Assembly (NCBI RefSeq): GCF_020630935.1
Contig: NZ_JAHDIG010000026.1
Span: forward strand, 1-57,778
Source: Bernardetia sp.
GTDB taxonomy: Bacteria; Bacteroidota; Bacteroidia; Cytophagales; Bernardetiaceae
Direction of reading: 5' to 3'
DNA: 57,778 nucleotides
Shown here: in pieces, positions 9,208 to 17,126 of the stretch
Position numbering within the stretch: position 1 is the stretch's first letter
How the letters are laid out: each line of letters starts with the position of its first letter
The notes under the pieces: model-generated
The model's database searches: none
What the model saw: only the letters and a program-made list of their open reading frames with translations
What the model was told of the DNA's origin: nothing
Program-made: the position numbers and the translations under genes

Positions 9208-9939
9208 ATGAAATTATACACAGAAAAATTAGTAAGAGGAGAGTTTAGTAATGTTAGCTTTTATGCAGGTATTGAGGCTTTTTACAGTATGGGCTTTGAG
9301 ATAATAGAAGTAGAAAACATCGAAAGCCTAGTTATAGATGAAGATAATGTATTCTTTGGAAGTATAGATTTTGTTCAGAGTGGACTAAAGAAAATGAATA
9401 TCCAAGTACCTGAACATATCGATTATCCAGAGAGTTTGAATAAATATTATGGAAGAAAAATTAGTGAATCAACGATAAACACCATTGCTAACAATCCAGA
9501 TTCTTGGAATGTTTTTGTAAAACCTAAAGGGCATCTCAAAAAGTTTACAGGCAGACATATAAAAACTACCTTTGACCTTATTGGTTGTGGAGACAGAGAA
9601 AATGATGTTCCTGTTTGGGTCTCAGAACCTGTTGAGTTTGTCAGTGAATGGAGGGTTTTTGTAAGATACAATCAAGTTCTTGGGGTAAGACCCTATAAAG
9701 GCGATTGGAGAGGACAATACAATTACAAAATCATAGAAGAAGCTATTAGTTCGTATCAAAATGCACCAGCAGGATATGCCATAGATTTTGGGCTTACAAA
9801 AGAAGGTAAATTCCTAGTAGTGGAAGTTAATGAAGGATATTCCATTGGTAACTATGGCTTGTTTTATACTGATTATGCAAAGCTACTATCTGCTCGTTGG
9901 GCAGAAATGACAAATCAAGTGGATTTATGTAATTTCTAA
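9208..9939 (+). CDS. ATP-grasp domain protein (R2K-like)
   Basis: 243 residues from ATG 9208; an in-frame TTG at 9172 would add twelve residues with no support. Features typical of small ATP-grasp proteins: a lysine in FVKPKGHLKKFTG, the EPVEFVSEWRVFV strand, the IDFGLTKEGKFLVVEVNEGYSIGNYG block with acidic metal-binding residues, and the tail Y.KLLSARWAEM. Proteins of this kind (the R2K clade, formerly DUF4343) are thought to ligate an amino group to a carboxylate using ATP, but substrates are mostly unknown. It lies 79 bases after the deaminase-like gene and 54 before the PLP enzyme. A promoter element at its 3' end serves the next gene. Confidence 0.7.
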   Translation: MKLYTEKLVRGEFSNVSFYAGIEAFYSMGFEIIEVENIESLVIDEDNVFFGSIDFVQSGLKKMNIQVPEHIDYPESLNKYYGRKISESTINTIANNPDSWNVFVKPKGHLKKFTGRHIKTTFDLIGCGDRENDVPVWVSEPVEFVSEWRVFVRYNQVLGVRPYKGDWRGQYNYKIIEEAISSYQNAPAGYAIDFGLTKEGKFLVVEVNEGYSIGNYGLFYTDYAKLLSARWAEMTNQVDLCNF

Positions 9940-9955
9940 TAAAAAATCAAAGTCG

Positions 9956-9963
9956 TACCTTTG
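9956..9963 (+). promoter_or_regulatory. -7 promoter element for the PLP enzyme gene
   Basis: TACCTTTG, an exact TAnnTTTG match, 31 bases before ATG 9994. The in-frame TTG at 9961 lies inside this element and so is not the start codon. No good TTG at the -33 position is visible. Confidence 0.65.
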
Positions 9964-9993
9964 AACTACTCACAAAACAAATATTTTAATACC

Positions 9994-11847
9994 ATGACAG
10001 AAGTTATGAACAACACTAGAACCATCGATTATATCAAAAATGTGTTAGAGAATATGCCAAGCGATTGGATAAGACTAACTACACACCGATTAGATATTTA
10101 TAATGAATCACTCGCCAAAACTCAATTTTTAGAGCAGTTTGAAACACTTTTTGAAAATAACAACTTTGAAAAATCGGCTTTGAATATTTTACCAACAGCT
10201 TACGACTATATTCGCTTAGGGCATCCACTTTCATCAGTTTTGGAATGGACACTTGCCAAGCTGAACAATTTAGAATCTAAAAGTGTCATCAGTTTTTCTT
10301 CTAAGGTTACGCCTATTTTGGCTGTGTTGAGGAAAAATTTATTTGAAAATAAAAAGACACGAATTATCTATACAGATAAGTTACCAGCTTCTTTTGACGA
10401 GAAAGCAATAAGAGAAGTTTATGGTTATAATTTTGAAGTACAGAAAGCTACAAGCATAACAGAAATACAAAATGTTGATGGAAGTACAGTATTAGTTTCA
10501 GACCAAAGTAATATCAAAGCCATCACTCTAACCTCAAATATTGACTTCTATATTTCACTTCATGGAGATTTGGGAAGTATTATTTTCATAAATGAAGGCA
10601 ACGAAAATTATATTTCAGAAATACAACACGTCAGAAGAAGAGAAACTATTGCCATGACACCAGCAGATTGTTACACAGTTTTACAATCTTTAGTAGGTAA
10701 TGATTCTTTTGAGCCAAAGAAAATAGACAGACAAAAAAGCAAAATAGCCGTTTTAGAAAACATTAAAGAAATTACGAAAGCAGATGCAAAGGCAATTATC
10801 GGCTCTAGTGGACTTTCTGTGCAGTATGCCATTATGATGGGGCTTGTAGATGAAGCTCTACAAAATCATAAAGGAAAAGATATTAAATTTATTGTCCCTC
10901 CAAACTGTTACGGAGGTACAAACGACCAAGCAAGGCGTGTGGCTACATGCTTGGAAAATGTAGAAGTGATGGATTTGCCTGTCGATAGGGAGAATGACAT
11001 GGTCAGCAGTACGAATTTCGTTTTGGATAAAGTAGCAGAATTAGATGCTGTTCCCTACATCATTGTAGAAATTCCGACCAATCCAAGAGTCGAAGTTCCA
11101 AACCTTGAAAAACTCAAAGAAGCCTTAACCAAAGAGCGTAAAACACCTCATGGAGAGTTAGCTATTGAGCCTGTTTTTATTTTAGACCAAACGTTTTGTC
11201 CTAATTTCAACTTTTTAGGAGAAAATCAAATTCTTTCAGATGTAAAAGTTATCTCTTATGTAAGTGGTTCGAAGTTTCCAAGTGGAGGAAAAGTTACGGC
11301 AGGTTATGCAACGGCAAACAAAAAAGCTGCTTACTTGATGGAAAACCTTGAAAAACATATTATTCTTTGTGATAATGAAGCCACAGATTTACAATTAGAT
11401 ATTTTGTCAGAACAGCTTCCTTCTATGAATCAGCGCATTACAGAAGCCTACAAAAATACTCGTGAGTTTGTAAATTTCATTGAAGAAAAATTACCTACTG
11501 CAAAAATTAATTTTGTTTCAGAAGAGTTGGCAGAACAAGGTTTTACGCCTTCGGTTTTTTCATTAGACTTGCCAACAAAAGGCGACACAGCCGAAGAAAG
11601 AGAAGCCTATAAAAGAAAGCTCAATGACAAACTCATCACAATGATGATTAAAGATATTCCACAAGAGAGTAAATACTGTGTGAGTTATGGACAGCTCAAA
11701 GGCGTTTATTGGACAATCCCTGCTACTTCTACACAAGGCACAACCAAAGAATCAGATAAAGACTACATTGCTCGTGTATCACTTTCAGCCAATATGGATT
11801 TAGAAAAGCATAAGGAAGTGTTTTCAGATTTTGTAGAGCAGATTTAG
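9994..11847 (+). CDS. PLP-dependent enzyme of the Cys/Met metabolism type (fold type I)
   Basis: 617 residues from ATG 9994. The C-terminal two-thirds resembles cystathionine gamma-synthase-like enzymes: NCYGGTNDQARRVA (PLP phosphate/substrate-loop region), IIVEIPTNP, FILDQTF (the aspartate expected to contact the pyridine nitrogen) and YVSGSKFPSGGKVTAGY, whose lysine near residue 425 should bind PLP. The first 200 or so residues are an extra N-terminal region not found in standard 400-residue family members. Likely a carbon-sulfur lyase or gamma-replacement enzyme of sulfur amino acid metabolism, but the exact reaction is not readable. It has its own promoter element (9956-9963) and a strong terminator (12034-12077), so it can be a single-gene unit. 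Confidence 0.75.
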   Translation: MTEVMNNTRTIDYIKNVLENMPSDWIRLTTHRLDIYNESLAKTQFLEQFETLFENNNFEKSALNILPTAYDYIRLGHPLSSVLEWTLAKLNNLESKSVISFSSKVTPILAVLRKNLFENKKTRIIYTDKLPASFDEKAIREVYGYNFEVQKATSITEIQNVDGSTVLVSDQSNIKAITLTSNIDFYISLHGDLGSIIFINEGNENYISEIQHVRRRETIAMTPADCYTVLQSLVGNDSFEPKKIDRQKSKIAVLENIKEITKADAKAIIGSSGLSVQYAIMMGLVDEALQNHKGKDIKFIVPPNCYGGTNDQARRVATCLENVEVMDLPVDRENDMVSSTNFVLDKVAELDAVPYIIVEIPTNPRVEVPNLEKLKEALTKERKTPHGELAIEPVFILDQTFCPNFNFLGENQILSDVKVISYVSGSKFPSGGKVTAGYATANKKAAYLMENLEKHIILCDNEATDLQLDILSEQLPSMNQRITEAYKNTREFVNFIEEKLPTAKINFVSEELAEQGFTPSVFSLDLPTKGDTAEEREAYKRKLNDKLITMMIKDIPQESKYCVSYGQLKGVYWTIPATSTQGTTKESDKDYIARVSLSANMDLEKHKEVFSDFVEQI

Positions 11848-11890
11848 ATAAAGAAGTTGTTTAAGAATAGAAAAAAAGAGTCTTAATTTA

Positions 11891-12000
11891 AGTGCAGAGT
11901 GGGTTCTACTCATTGTTTCTCGTTCAAGCATTCTGCTTGGACACATTTTTTCGTCAGCATATGCTGACAAAACGATAAACAAAAGATGGAATCTTGCACT
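11891..12000. other. Multi-branched structured intergenic element
   Basis: An outer stem AGTGCA (11891-11896) with TGCACT (11995-12000), an inner stem GTTTCTCGTT (11915-11924) with AACGATAAAC (11971-11980, 9 of 10 pairs), and between them two hairpins: CAAGCA/TGCTTG (11925-11939) and a perfect 16-base palindrome GTCAGCATATGCTGAC (11953-11968). Together they make a cloverleaf-like fold after the PLP gene stop. There is no anticodon arm or TPC motif, so it is not a tRNA. Its role is unknown. Confidence 0.6.
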
Positions 12001-12033
12001 AGAAAAACATTCTTAAATAACTTTAAATACAAA

Positions 12034-12077
12034 CCACATAGGCACATAGAAAAAATTATGTGCCTATGTGGTTTTTT
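12034..12077 (+). terminator. Strong intrinsic terminator after the PLP enzyme gene
   Basis: A perfect 15-bp stem (12034-12048 with 12057-12071), 8-base loop, then six Ts (12072-12077). It is among the strongest hairpins in the window. Confidence 0.9.
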
Positions 12078-12118
12078 GTTGTAAGATTAATATCCAAACA
12101 AAGTTTGTAGTCTTATAT

Positions 12119-12175
12119 CTTTTCCCTGTTCTGTGACTCACAGAACAACAAATATTTATTGATGTACAGTATTCT
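12119..12175. repeat. Dispersed intergenic repeat, copy 1
   Basis: 57 bases starting CTTTTCCCTGTTCT, about 80 percent identical to 21834-21890. It contains a perfect 19-base palindrome, GTTCTGTGACTCACAGAAC (12128-12146). It lies between convergent genes, next to the TonB receptor 3' end. Confidence 0.75.
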
Positions 12176-12199
12176 ATAACAAAATAAACTTTTACAGTC

Positions 12200-14377
12200 T
12201 TATATCTTCACAACAATTTTTAGCGTTCCATTTCTACCTAATTGTCGGTGCATTGTTCCATAATATCCTCCTGTTGCTCCTCTGATGCCAGCATCAAAAT
12301 AAGTTGTGTTGAAAATATTATTTACTGACAAAACAAAACTTACTCTGTCATCAATAAAACTTTTGGTAGAGAGAGCAGTATTAAAAATTGTATAACTAGG
12401 CACAGATTCTAAAGGGTTGGAATCGTTAGTTGTGCGCTCGCCTACCCAGTTAGCCACACCATACAAACTAATCAGATTGCCAAAAGTAGCTTGAAAACCC
12501 AAATTCCCTTTTGCTTTGGCAATATTCGGAACAGTTGGGGTTTCATCTCCATTTTTTTGCTGTGGATTTTGTAGGGTTAAGTTGCCGAATAATAATGTAT
12601 TAGAGGAAATAGTATATTGTATCTTAGTCTCTAAGCCTACCACTTGTGCAGTTCCTTGATTTCGATTCTGAAAATTAGGATTTCCATCTCCATCAATGTC
12701 TCCAATATTTACATTGGAAACAATAATATCTGAATAAGCATTATAAAAACCATTTGTTTCTATGGAAAGTCCTTCAAGAGGAGTAAGAATAAAATTAGCT
12801 TCAAAAGAACGGACTTTTTCAGGTAGTAAGTCTGGATTTTGGATTCTTGAAGCTGCTTGAGAGAAAAGTTCAAAGTTGTTTGGAGGACGGTAAGCACTTC
12901 CTGCCATTAGCTTGATAGTGAGAAAATCATTTGGATTGGAAACAACTGCTAATCTTGGGTTTACAGTAGTTCCATATACGTTATTTTGGTCATAACGAAC
13001 ACCCAGAACAAAATCAGTAGCATTGAGAAGGCTAGTATTGATAACATACTGTCCATAAGCTGCAAAATTTTGATAGATAACGCTTTCTCTCAAACTTTTA
13101 TCTTTTAAAATAGTACGATAAAAGCTATTGTATGAATTATAAAAACGAGGAACACTTTCATAACCACGATAACCTTTTTCTACATCACTATATTCATAAA
13201 CAAGTCCGAAAATAAGACTTTGATTTGCATTGATATTGTAATCTAGTTGAGCTTCTGTACCAATAAGATAAGAATTGTGTGAGTAAGGCGTACGCTCATA
13301 AGCCGAATCAGCAGCAGAATAATAATAGTCATAACTTGTCTCTGCAATGCCTGTTTGGCGATAGTATGCTTTTCCTAAAACAAATATTTTTTCAGAAAAA
13401 TCTTTTCTATACGTAGTGGATAATGTATTGGTAACCGAACGCCAAACACCTGCTCTTTCACCAGCTACATTGATAGGTGCAGAACCACTTCCTGCTACTG
13501 TTCCTTCACTGTCTTGATAGCCATACAAAGGCAGTTGATAGTATTCTACTGGCGAATTGGAAAATTGTCCTTGCCCCATAGGTCTATCAAATCTACTAAA
13601 ACCTATGTTTAAGTTTTTCCAATTTATTCTACCAACTATTGAATATGCGTTATCTACAAAACTAGCATTGTAGGCTGGGTGGCGTTCTTCAAAAACGGGA
13701 CCTTCTGAGTTGAATAATGAACCCGAAATTATCACATCCAAACTATCTTTTTGAAACCCTGCTAATACTTTATTAAATTGAGTTTGAAATGCTCCATACC
13801 CTCCTTGATATTCTAGCCCTTCTACATCTCTTCCTTTTTTAGTAATAAGGTTAATGATTCCATTGAAAGCATTTGCTCCATAGAGAGCCGAACCACTGCC
13901 CCAAATAATTTCTATACGTTCGATAGCGTGCAAACTATACTGAGAACCTCCCAACACATTTCCTTCCAAAATATTATTTTCTACAATTCCGTCTATCATC
14001 AAAAGAGTACGCTTATTTTCGTCTCCATAAAGTCCTCGTTGCGCCCAAATATTAGGAAAAACACCGTGTACACGAGTGAGGTCAAATCCAGGAATATCTC
14101 TAAAAATATCATCTAAAGACTCATATCCTCTTTCTCTTATTTGTTCGGCTGTAATAACCATAATGGTGGCAGGAGCTTTACGAATGCTTTGGCTACGCTT
14201 TGTGGCTGTAATTACTTTTATTTCAGTGGTTTTCTCGCTTTCTAGTTCATCAAGAGCAAATTTATAACGTCCTTCATCATCTATTTGAGCAAATAAAGCA
14301 TTACACTCAAATAATGAAATACCTAAAAATAGAGAAGAAGATAAAAGTGTCAGTAGTATATTTCTTTTCATATTCAA
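12200..14377 (-). CDS. TonB-dependent outer-membrane receptor
   Basis: 725 residues: a signal peptide (about 1-31, ending ALFAQ), a possible TonB box (EIKVITATK near 52), a plug domain (about 60-170, with APATIMVITAEQIRERGY, SLDDIFRDIPGFD and NAFNGIINLITKKG), then an outer-membrane barrel ending in a typical beta-strand (GRNGTLKIVVKI). It lacks the N-terminal carboxypeptidase-like domain present in the receptor at 17127. The family imports iron complexes, cobalamin or other scarce compounds; the ligand is unknown and no SusD-like partner is adjacent. Start M1 or M3 (14377 or 14371). A 16-base-arm inverted repeat lies 17 bases upstream of the start. Confidence 0.9.
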   Translation of the reverse strand: MNMKRNILLTLLSSSLFLGISLFECNALFAQIDDEGRYKFALDELESEKTTEIKVITATKRSQSIRKAPATIMVITAEQIRERGYESLDDIFRDIPGFDLTRVHGVFPNIWAQRGLYGDENKRTLLMIDGIVENNILEGNVLGGSQYSLHAIERIEIIWGSGSALYGANAFNGIINLITKKGRDVEGLEYQGGYGAFQTQFNKVLAGFQKDSLDVIISGSLFNSEGPVFEERHPAYNASFVDNAYSIVGRINWKNLNIGFSRFDRPMGQGQFSNSPVEYYQLPLYGYQDSEGTVAGSGSAPINVAGERAGVWRSVTNTLSTTYRKDFSEKIFVLGKAYYRQTGIAETSYDYYYSAADSAYERTPYSHNSYLIGTEAQLDYNINANQSLIFGLVYEYSDVEKGYRGYESVPRFYNSYNSFYRTILKDKSLRESVIYQNFAAYGQYVINTSLLNATDFVLGVRYDQNNVYGTTVNPRLAVVSNPNDFLTIKLMAGSAYRPPNNFELFSQAASRIQNPDLLPEKVRSFEANFILTPLEGLSIETNGFYNAYSDIIVSNVNIGDIDGDGNPNFQNRNQGTAQVVGLETKIQYTISSNTLLFGNLTLQNPQQKNGDETPTVPNIAKAKGNLGFQATFGNLISLYGVANWVGERTTNDSNPLESVPSYTIFNTALSTKSFIDDRVSFVLSVNNIFNTTYFDAGIRGATGGYYGTMHRQLGRNGTLKIVVKI

Positions 14378-14393
14378 TGAGGGAAGAGTAAGT

Positions 14394-14433
14394 AGTATTT
14401 TGTTGTTAGTTGTCTGACTATTAACAAAATACT
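14394..14433 (-). promoter_or_regulatory. Operator-like inverted repeat upstream of the TonB receptor gene
   Basis: Arms AGTATTTTGTTGTTAG (14394-14409) and CTATTAACAAAATACT (14418-14433) pair at 14 of 16 positions around an 8-base loop. It ends 17 bases before the receptor start codon. It could be a repressor site or a leader hairpin. Confidence 0.55.
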
Positions 14434-14532
14434 AAATTATACTTTAATTAAAAAGTAAATAGCTGAATTTTGATAGAGAAATTATTGATTATTTTATGTT
14501 CTTTTTAGTAAATTTTCCTTCAATTTTTTAGA

Positions 14533-15054
14533 ATGAAAAAACATAAATCAGTAACTATGAAAATTTTGGAAACTCAAAGATTACTTATTGAAGAAGTAAC
14601 TCTACACGATGCTTCTTTCTTTTTTAATTTAATGAATAGCCCAAATTGGTTAGAGCATATTGGAGATAGAAATATTAACTCTTTGGCAGATGCTGAAAAA
14701 CACATACAAGACAACATTTTGACAAGCTATGTAAAAAATGGATTTGGATTCTATAAAATGTCGATAAAATCCAATGAAGAACCTATTGGAGCTATTGGTT
14801 TTTTTAAAAGAGAGCATTTAGCTTTTCCAGATATTGGCTATGCCATTTTGCCACAGTATGAAAGTAAAGGTTATATAAGTGAAGCTGCTAAAGCTATGAT
14901 GGATTATGGAAAACAAAAACTGGAGCTAAAAACTATCTTTGCTTTTACCACAAAAAAAAATTTGGTTTCTCAAAAGGTATTATCAAAAATAGGTTTACAT
15001 CTTACAGAAACTAAAATGGAAGATGGAGAAGAAATTTTGTATTACTCTACCTAA
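14533..15054 (+). CDS. GNAT acetyltransferase, RimJ/RimL-like
   Basis: 173 residues. Typical N-terminus of this family (KILETQRLLIEEV), an EEPIGAIGFFKRE strand, DIGYAILPQYESKGYISEA at the acetyl-CoA-binding helix, and TTKKNLVSQKVLSKIGL, the usual N-S-x-x-x-L-x-K-x-G pattern. It probably acetylates an amine on a protein N-terminus or small molecule; the substrate is not known. Two ATGs are possible (14533 and 14557); the second fits the family's usual start (MKILETQRL). It is a lone plus-strand gene, divergent from the TonB receptor. Confidence 0.82.
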   Translation: MKKHKSVTMKILETQRLLIEEVTLHDASFFFNLMNSPNWLEHIGDRNINSLADAEKHIQDNILTSYVKNGFGFYKMSIKSNEEPIGAIGFFKREHLAFPDIGYAILPQYESKGYISEAAKAMMDYGKQKLELKTIFAFTTKKNLVSQKVLSKIGLHLTETKMEDGEEILYYST

Positions 15055-15307
15055 AAAATGTAGCTCAAAAGTGGGCAAAAATAGCTTTTTTAGTCTCTAA
15101 TAAAGCCTCATTGTAAATTCAGTGTGAATTGTGTGTTACGTAACTCAATGTTAATATTGAAGCAATTTCATAGTAAAGATAAGGTTGTTGCTTTGCAGCA
15201 AGTTTAATCAAGAGCAAATAAAAAACCTTCCGAACAAAATCAAAACTCTATTTATATTTTGTTCTAAAATGCTCAAAATCAATTCACTAAGATTAATTAT
15301 AATCAAA

Positions 15308-16972
15308 ATGAAATTACAAAATTTCTTTCAATTAGCATTTTTTGCTTTAGCCATCTTATTTTTTACTGGCTGTAACGATGATGAAGAAACACCAGACACA
15401 CCAGCTCCAGTAGCAGGTTTTACTTTTAGTCCTGCAAGTCCAGAGGCTGGTCAGACTATCACTTTTACAAATACAAGTACAAATGCATCAACATTTGCTT
15501 GGTCTTCTAATCAAGGAGGTTTTAGTTCATCTGAGCAGAACCCTACATTTGCATTTGCAGAAGCTGGTAGCTACACTGTTACACTTACAGCAACTGGCGA
15601 AGGTGGCTCAGACACAGATACACAAACTATCACAGTAGTAGATGGTGGTGGAACAGTTACTCCTACTTACCCTGCTAACTATACAGAAAGTACAGATGCA
15701 GCAACAGGAAGAGCTTCTCTTAGAATTGCTTCAGATGCAAGTGGTATTGGACAAGACAATATTACTTGGACAAAAGATAAAGTTTGGGTACTTGAAGGAT
15801 TTGTTTTTGTAAATGAAGGTCAAACACTTACTATTGAAGCAGGTACAGTAATCAAAGGACAAGAAGGACAAGGCGAAAATGCTTCTGCTCTTATTGTTGC
15901 TCGTGGTGGTAAAGTTATAGCAGAAGGAACTCCAAATGAGCCTATTATTTTTACAGCAGAAGAAGATAACCTAAACGGAAACTTGGGTGCTGACGAGAGT
16001 GGAAAATGGGGTGGTCTTATCATTTTAGGTAAGGCAGGACTTAACTCTACTCCAGGAGAATCTGCTATTGAAGGTATTCCAACTACTGAATCTCGTGGCT
16101 TATACGGAGGTTCTGACGATGCTGACAACTCAGGTGTGTTCCGTTATATTTCAGTTCGTCATGGTGGTTCTGATATTGGTGCAGGAAATGAAATCAACGG
16201 TGTTACTTTTGGTGGTGTAGGTACTGGTACTACAGTAGAATACATTGAGGTTTATGCAAACAAAGACGATGCTTTTGAATGGTTTGGTGGAACAGTAAAT
16301 TCAAAATATTTGATAGCTACTGCTGCTGGTGATGATAATTTTGATTATGACGAAGGTTTCCGTGGAAACGTACAATTTGGTCTTATCTATCAGCGTCCAG
16401 ATCTCGGCGACCGTGGTGGTGAGCATGACGGTGGTACAGACCCAGAAACAGGAACTCCTTATGCTACTCCAAAATTCTTCAATATCACTTCTGTTGGTGC
16501 ATCTGATGATGGTAACCGTGCGCTTACTTTCCGTGATAATGCAGGTGGAGAGTACCACAATAGTGTTTTTGTAAGCTATGAAAGTGCTGTAGATATTGAA
16601 TTTTTAGCAAGTGGTGAGAGCAGCTACCGTCGTTTCCAAGCTGGGGATTTGAAGTTAATGAATAATACATTCTCAGAAATTGCAGCAAATGCAGATTCTT
16701 TATTTACTATTGCAGTAGTATCTGGAAAAGAACCTGCTCAAGCAGATTTAGATGCAGCTATAGCAGATGTAGTAGCTTATTTCCCTGCAAATGGAAATAC
16801 AGTAGGTTCTATTGGAGTTACTCGTAGTAATCTTGTTCCAAATGCGAATGGTGGTAGTGTATCTGCACCAGCTAATTCATTCTTTACAGCAACTGATTAT
16901 AGAGGTGCTTTTGCAGTAGGCTCTACACCTTGGTATGTAGGCTGGACTGCAACAGAATCATTCATTCAATAA
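15308..16972 (+). CDS. Exported lipoprotein with a PKD domain and beta-helix-like C-terminal region
   Basis: 554 residues from ATG 15308. The frame is open further upstream, but only this start places a lipoprotein signal (LAILFFTGC, cysteine about residue 21) at the N-terminus. Residues about 30-115 form a PKD domain (PVAGFTFSPASPEAGQTITF, TFAWSSNQGG, GSYTVTLTATGEGGSDT). After it comes a repeat-rich region with LTIEAGTVIKGQ, PNEPIIFTAEEDN and KWGGLIILG, patterns typical of Bacteroidota surface proteins with right-handed beta-helix-like folds. Probably outer-membrane anchored. It is followed by a terminator and then a TonB receptor 154 bases away, so the two may work as a lipoprotein/receptor pair. 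Ligand unknown. Confidence 0.8.
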   Translation: MKLQNFFQLAFFALAILFFTGCNDDEETPDTPAPVAGFTFSPASPEAGQTITFTNTSTNASTFAWSSNQGGFSSSEQNPTFAFAEAGSYTVTLTATGEGGSDTDTQTITVVDGGGTVTPTYPANYTESTDAATGRASLRIASDASGIGQDNITWTKDKVWVLEGFVFVNEGQTLTIEAGTVIKGQEGQGENASALIVARGGKVIAEGTPNEPIIFTAEEDNLNGNLGADESGKWGGLIILGKAGLNSTPGESAIEGIPTTESRGLYGGSDDADNSGVFRYISVRHGGSDIGAGNEINGVTFGGVGTGTTVEYIEVYANKDDAFEWFGGTVNSKYLIATAAGDDNFDYDEGFRGNVQFGLIYQRPDLGDRGGEHDGGTDPETGTPYATPKFFNITSVGASDDGNRALTFRDNAGGEYHNSVFVSYESAVDIEFLASGESSYRRFQAGDLKLMNNTFSEIAANADSLFTIAVVSGKEPAQADLDAAIADVVAYFPANGNTVGSIGVTRSNLVPNANGGSVSAPANSFFTATDYRGAFAVGSTPWYVGWTATESFIQ

Positions 16973-17008
16973 GAAAATAATAGCGTTTTTCTAATCGCTT
17001 AAAAATAT

Positions 17009-17043
17009 AAAAGCAGCTACAACATTGAGTAGCTGCTTTTCTC
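17009..17043 (+). terminator. Intrinsic terminator after the PKD lipoprotein gene
   Basis: A perfect 12-bp stem (17009-17020 with 17029-17040), 8-base loop, T-rich end. It separates the lipoprotein gene from the following receptor gene, though read-through is possible. Confidence 0.85.
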
Positions 17044-17126
17044 TTACCTCATTTTGTATTTTATCTAATCAATCATAATAATATCTTCTTTTGAGCAAAA
17101 TAGCTTGAGTGAACAACAAATAAGTA

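Noticed and set aside
11891-12000. tRNA gene in the cloverleaf-like element
   Set aside because: No acceptor CCA end, T-loop GTTCRA motif or anticodon-arm geometry.
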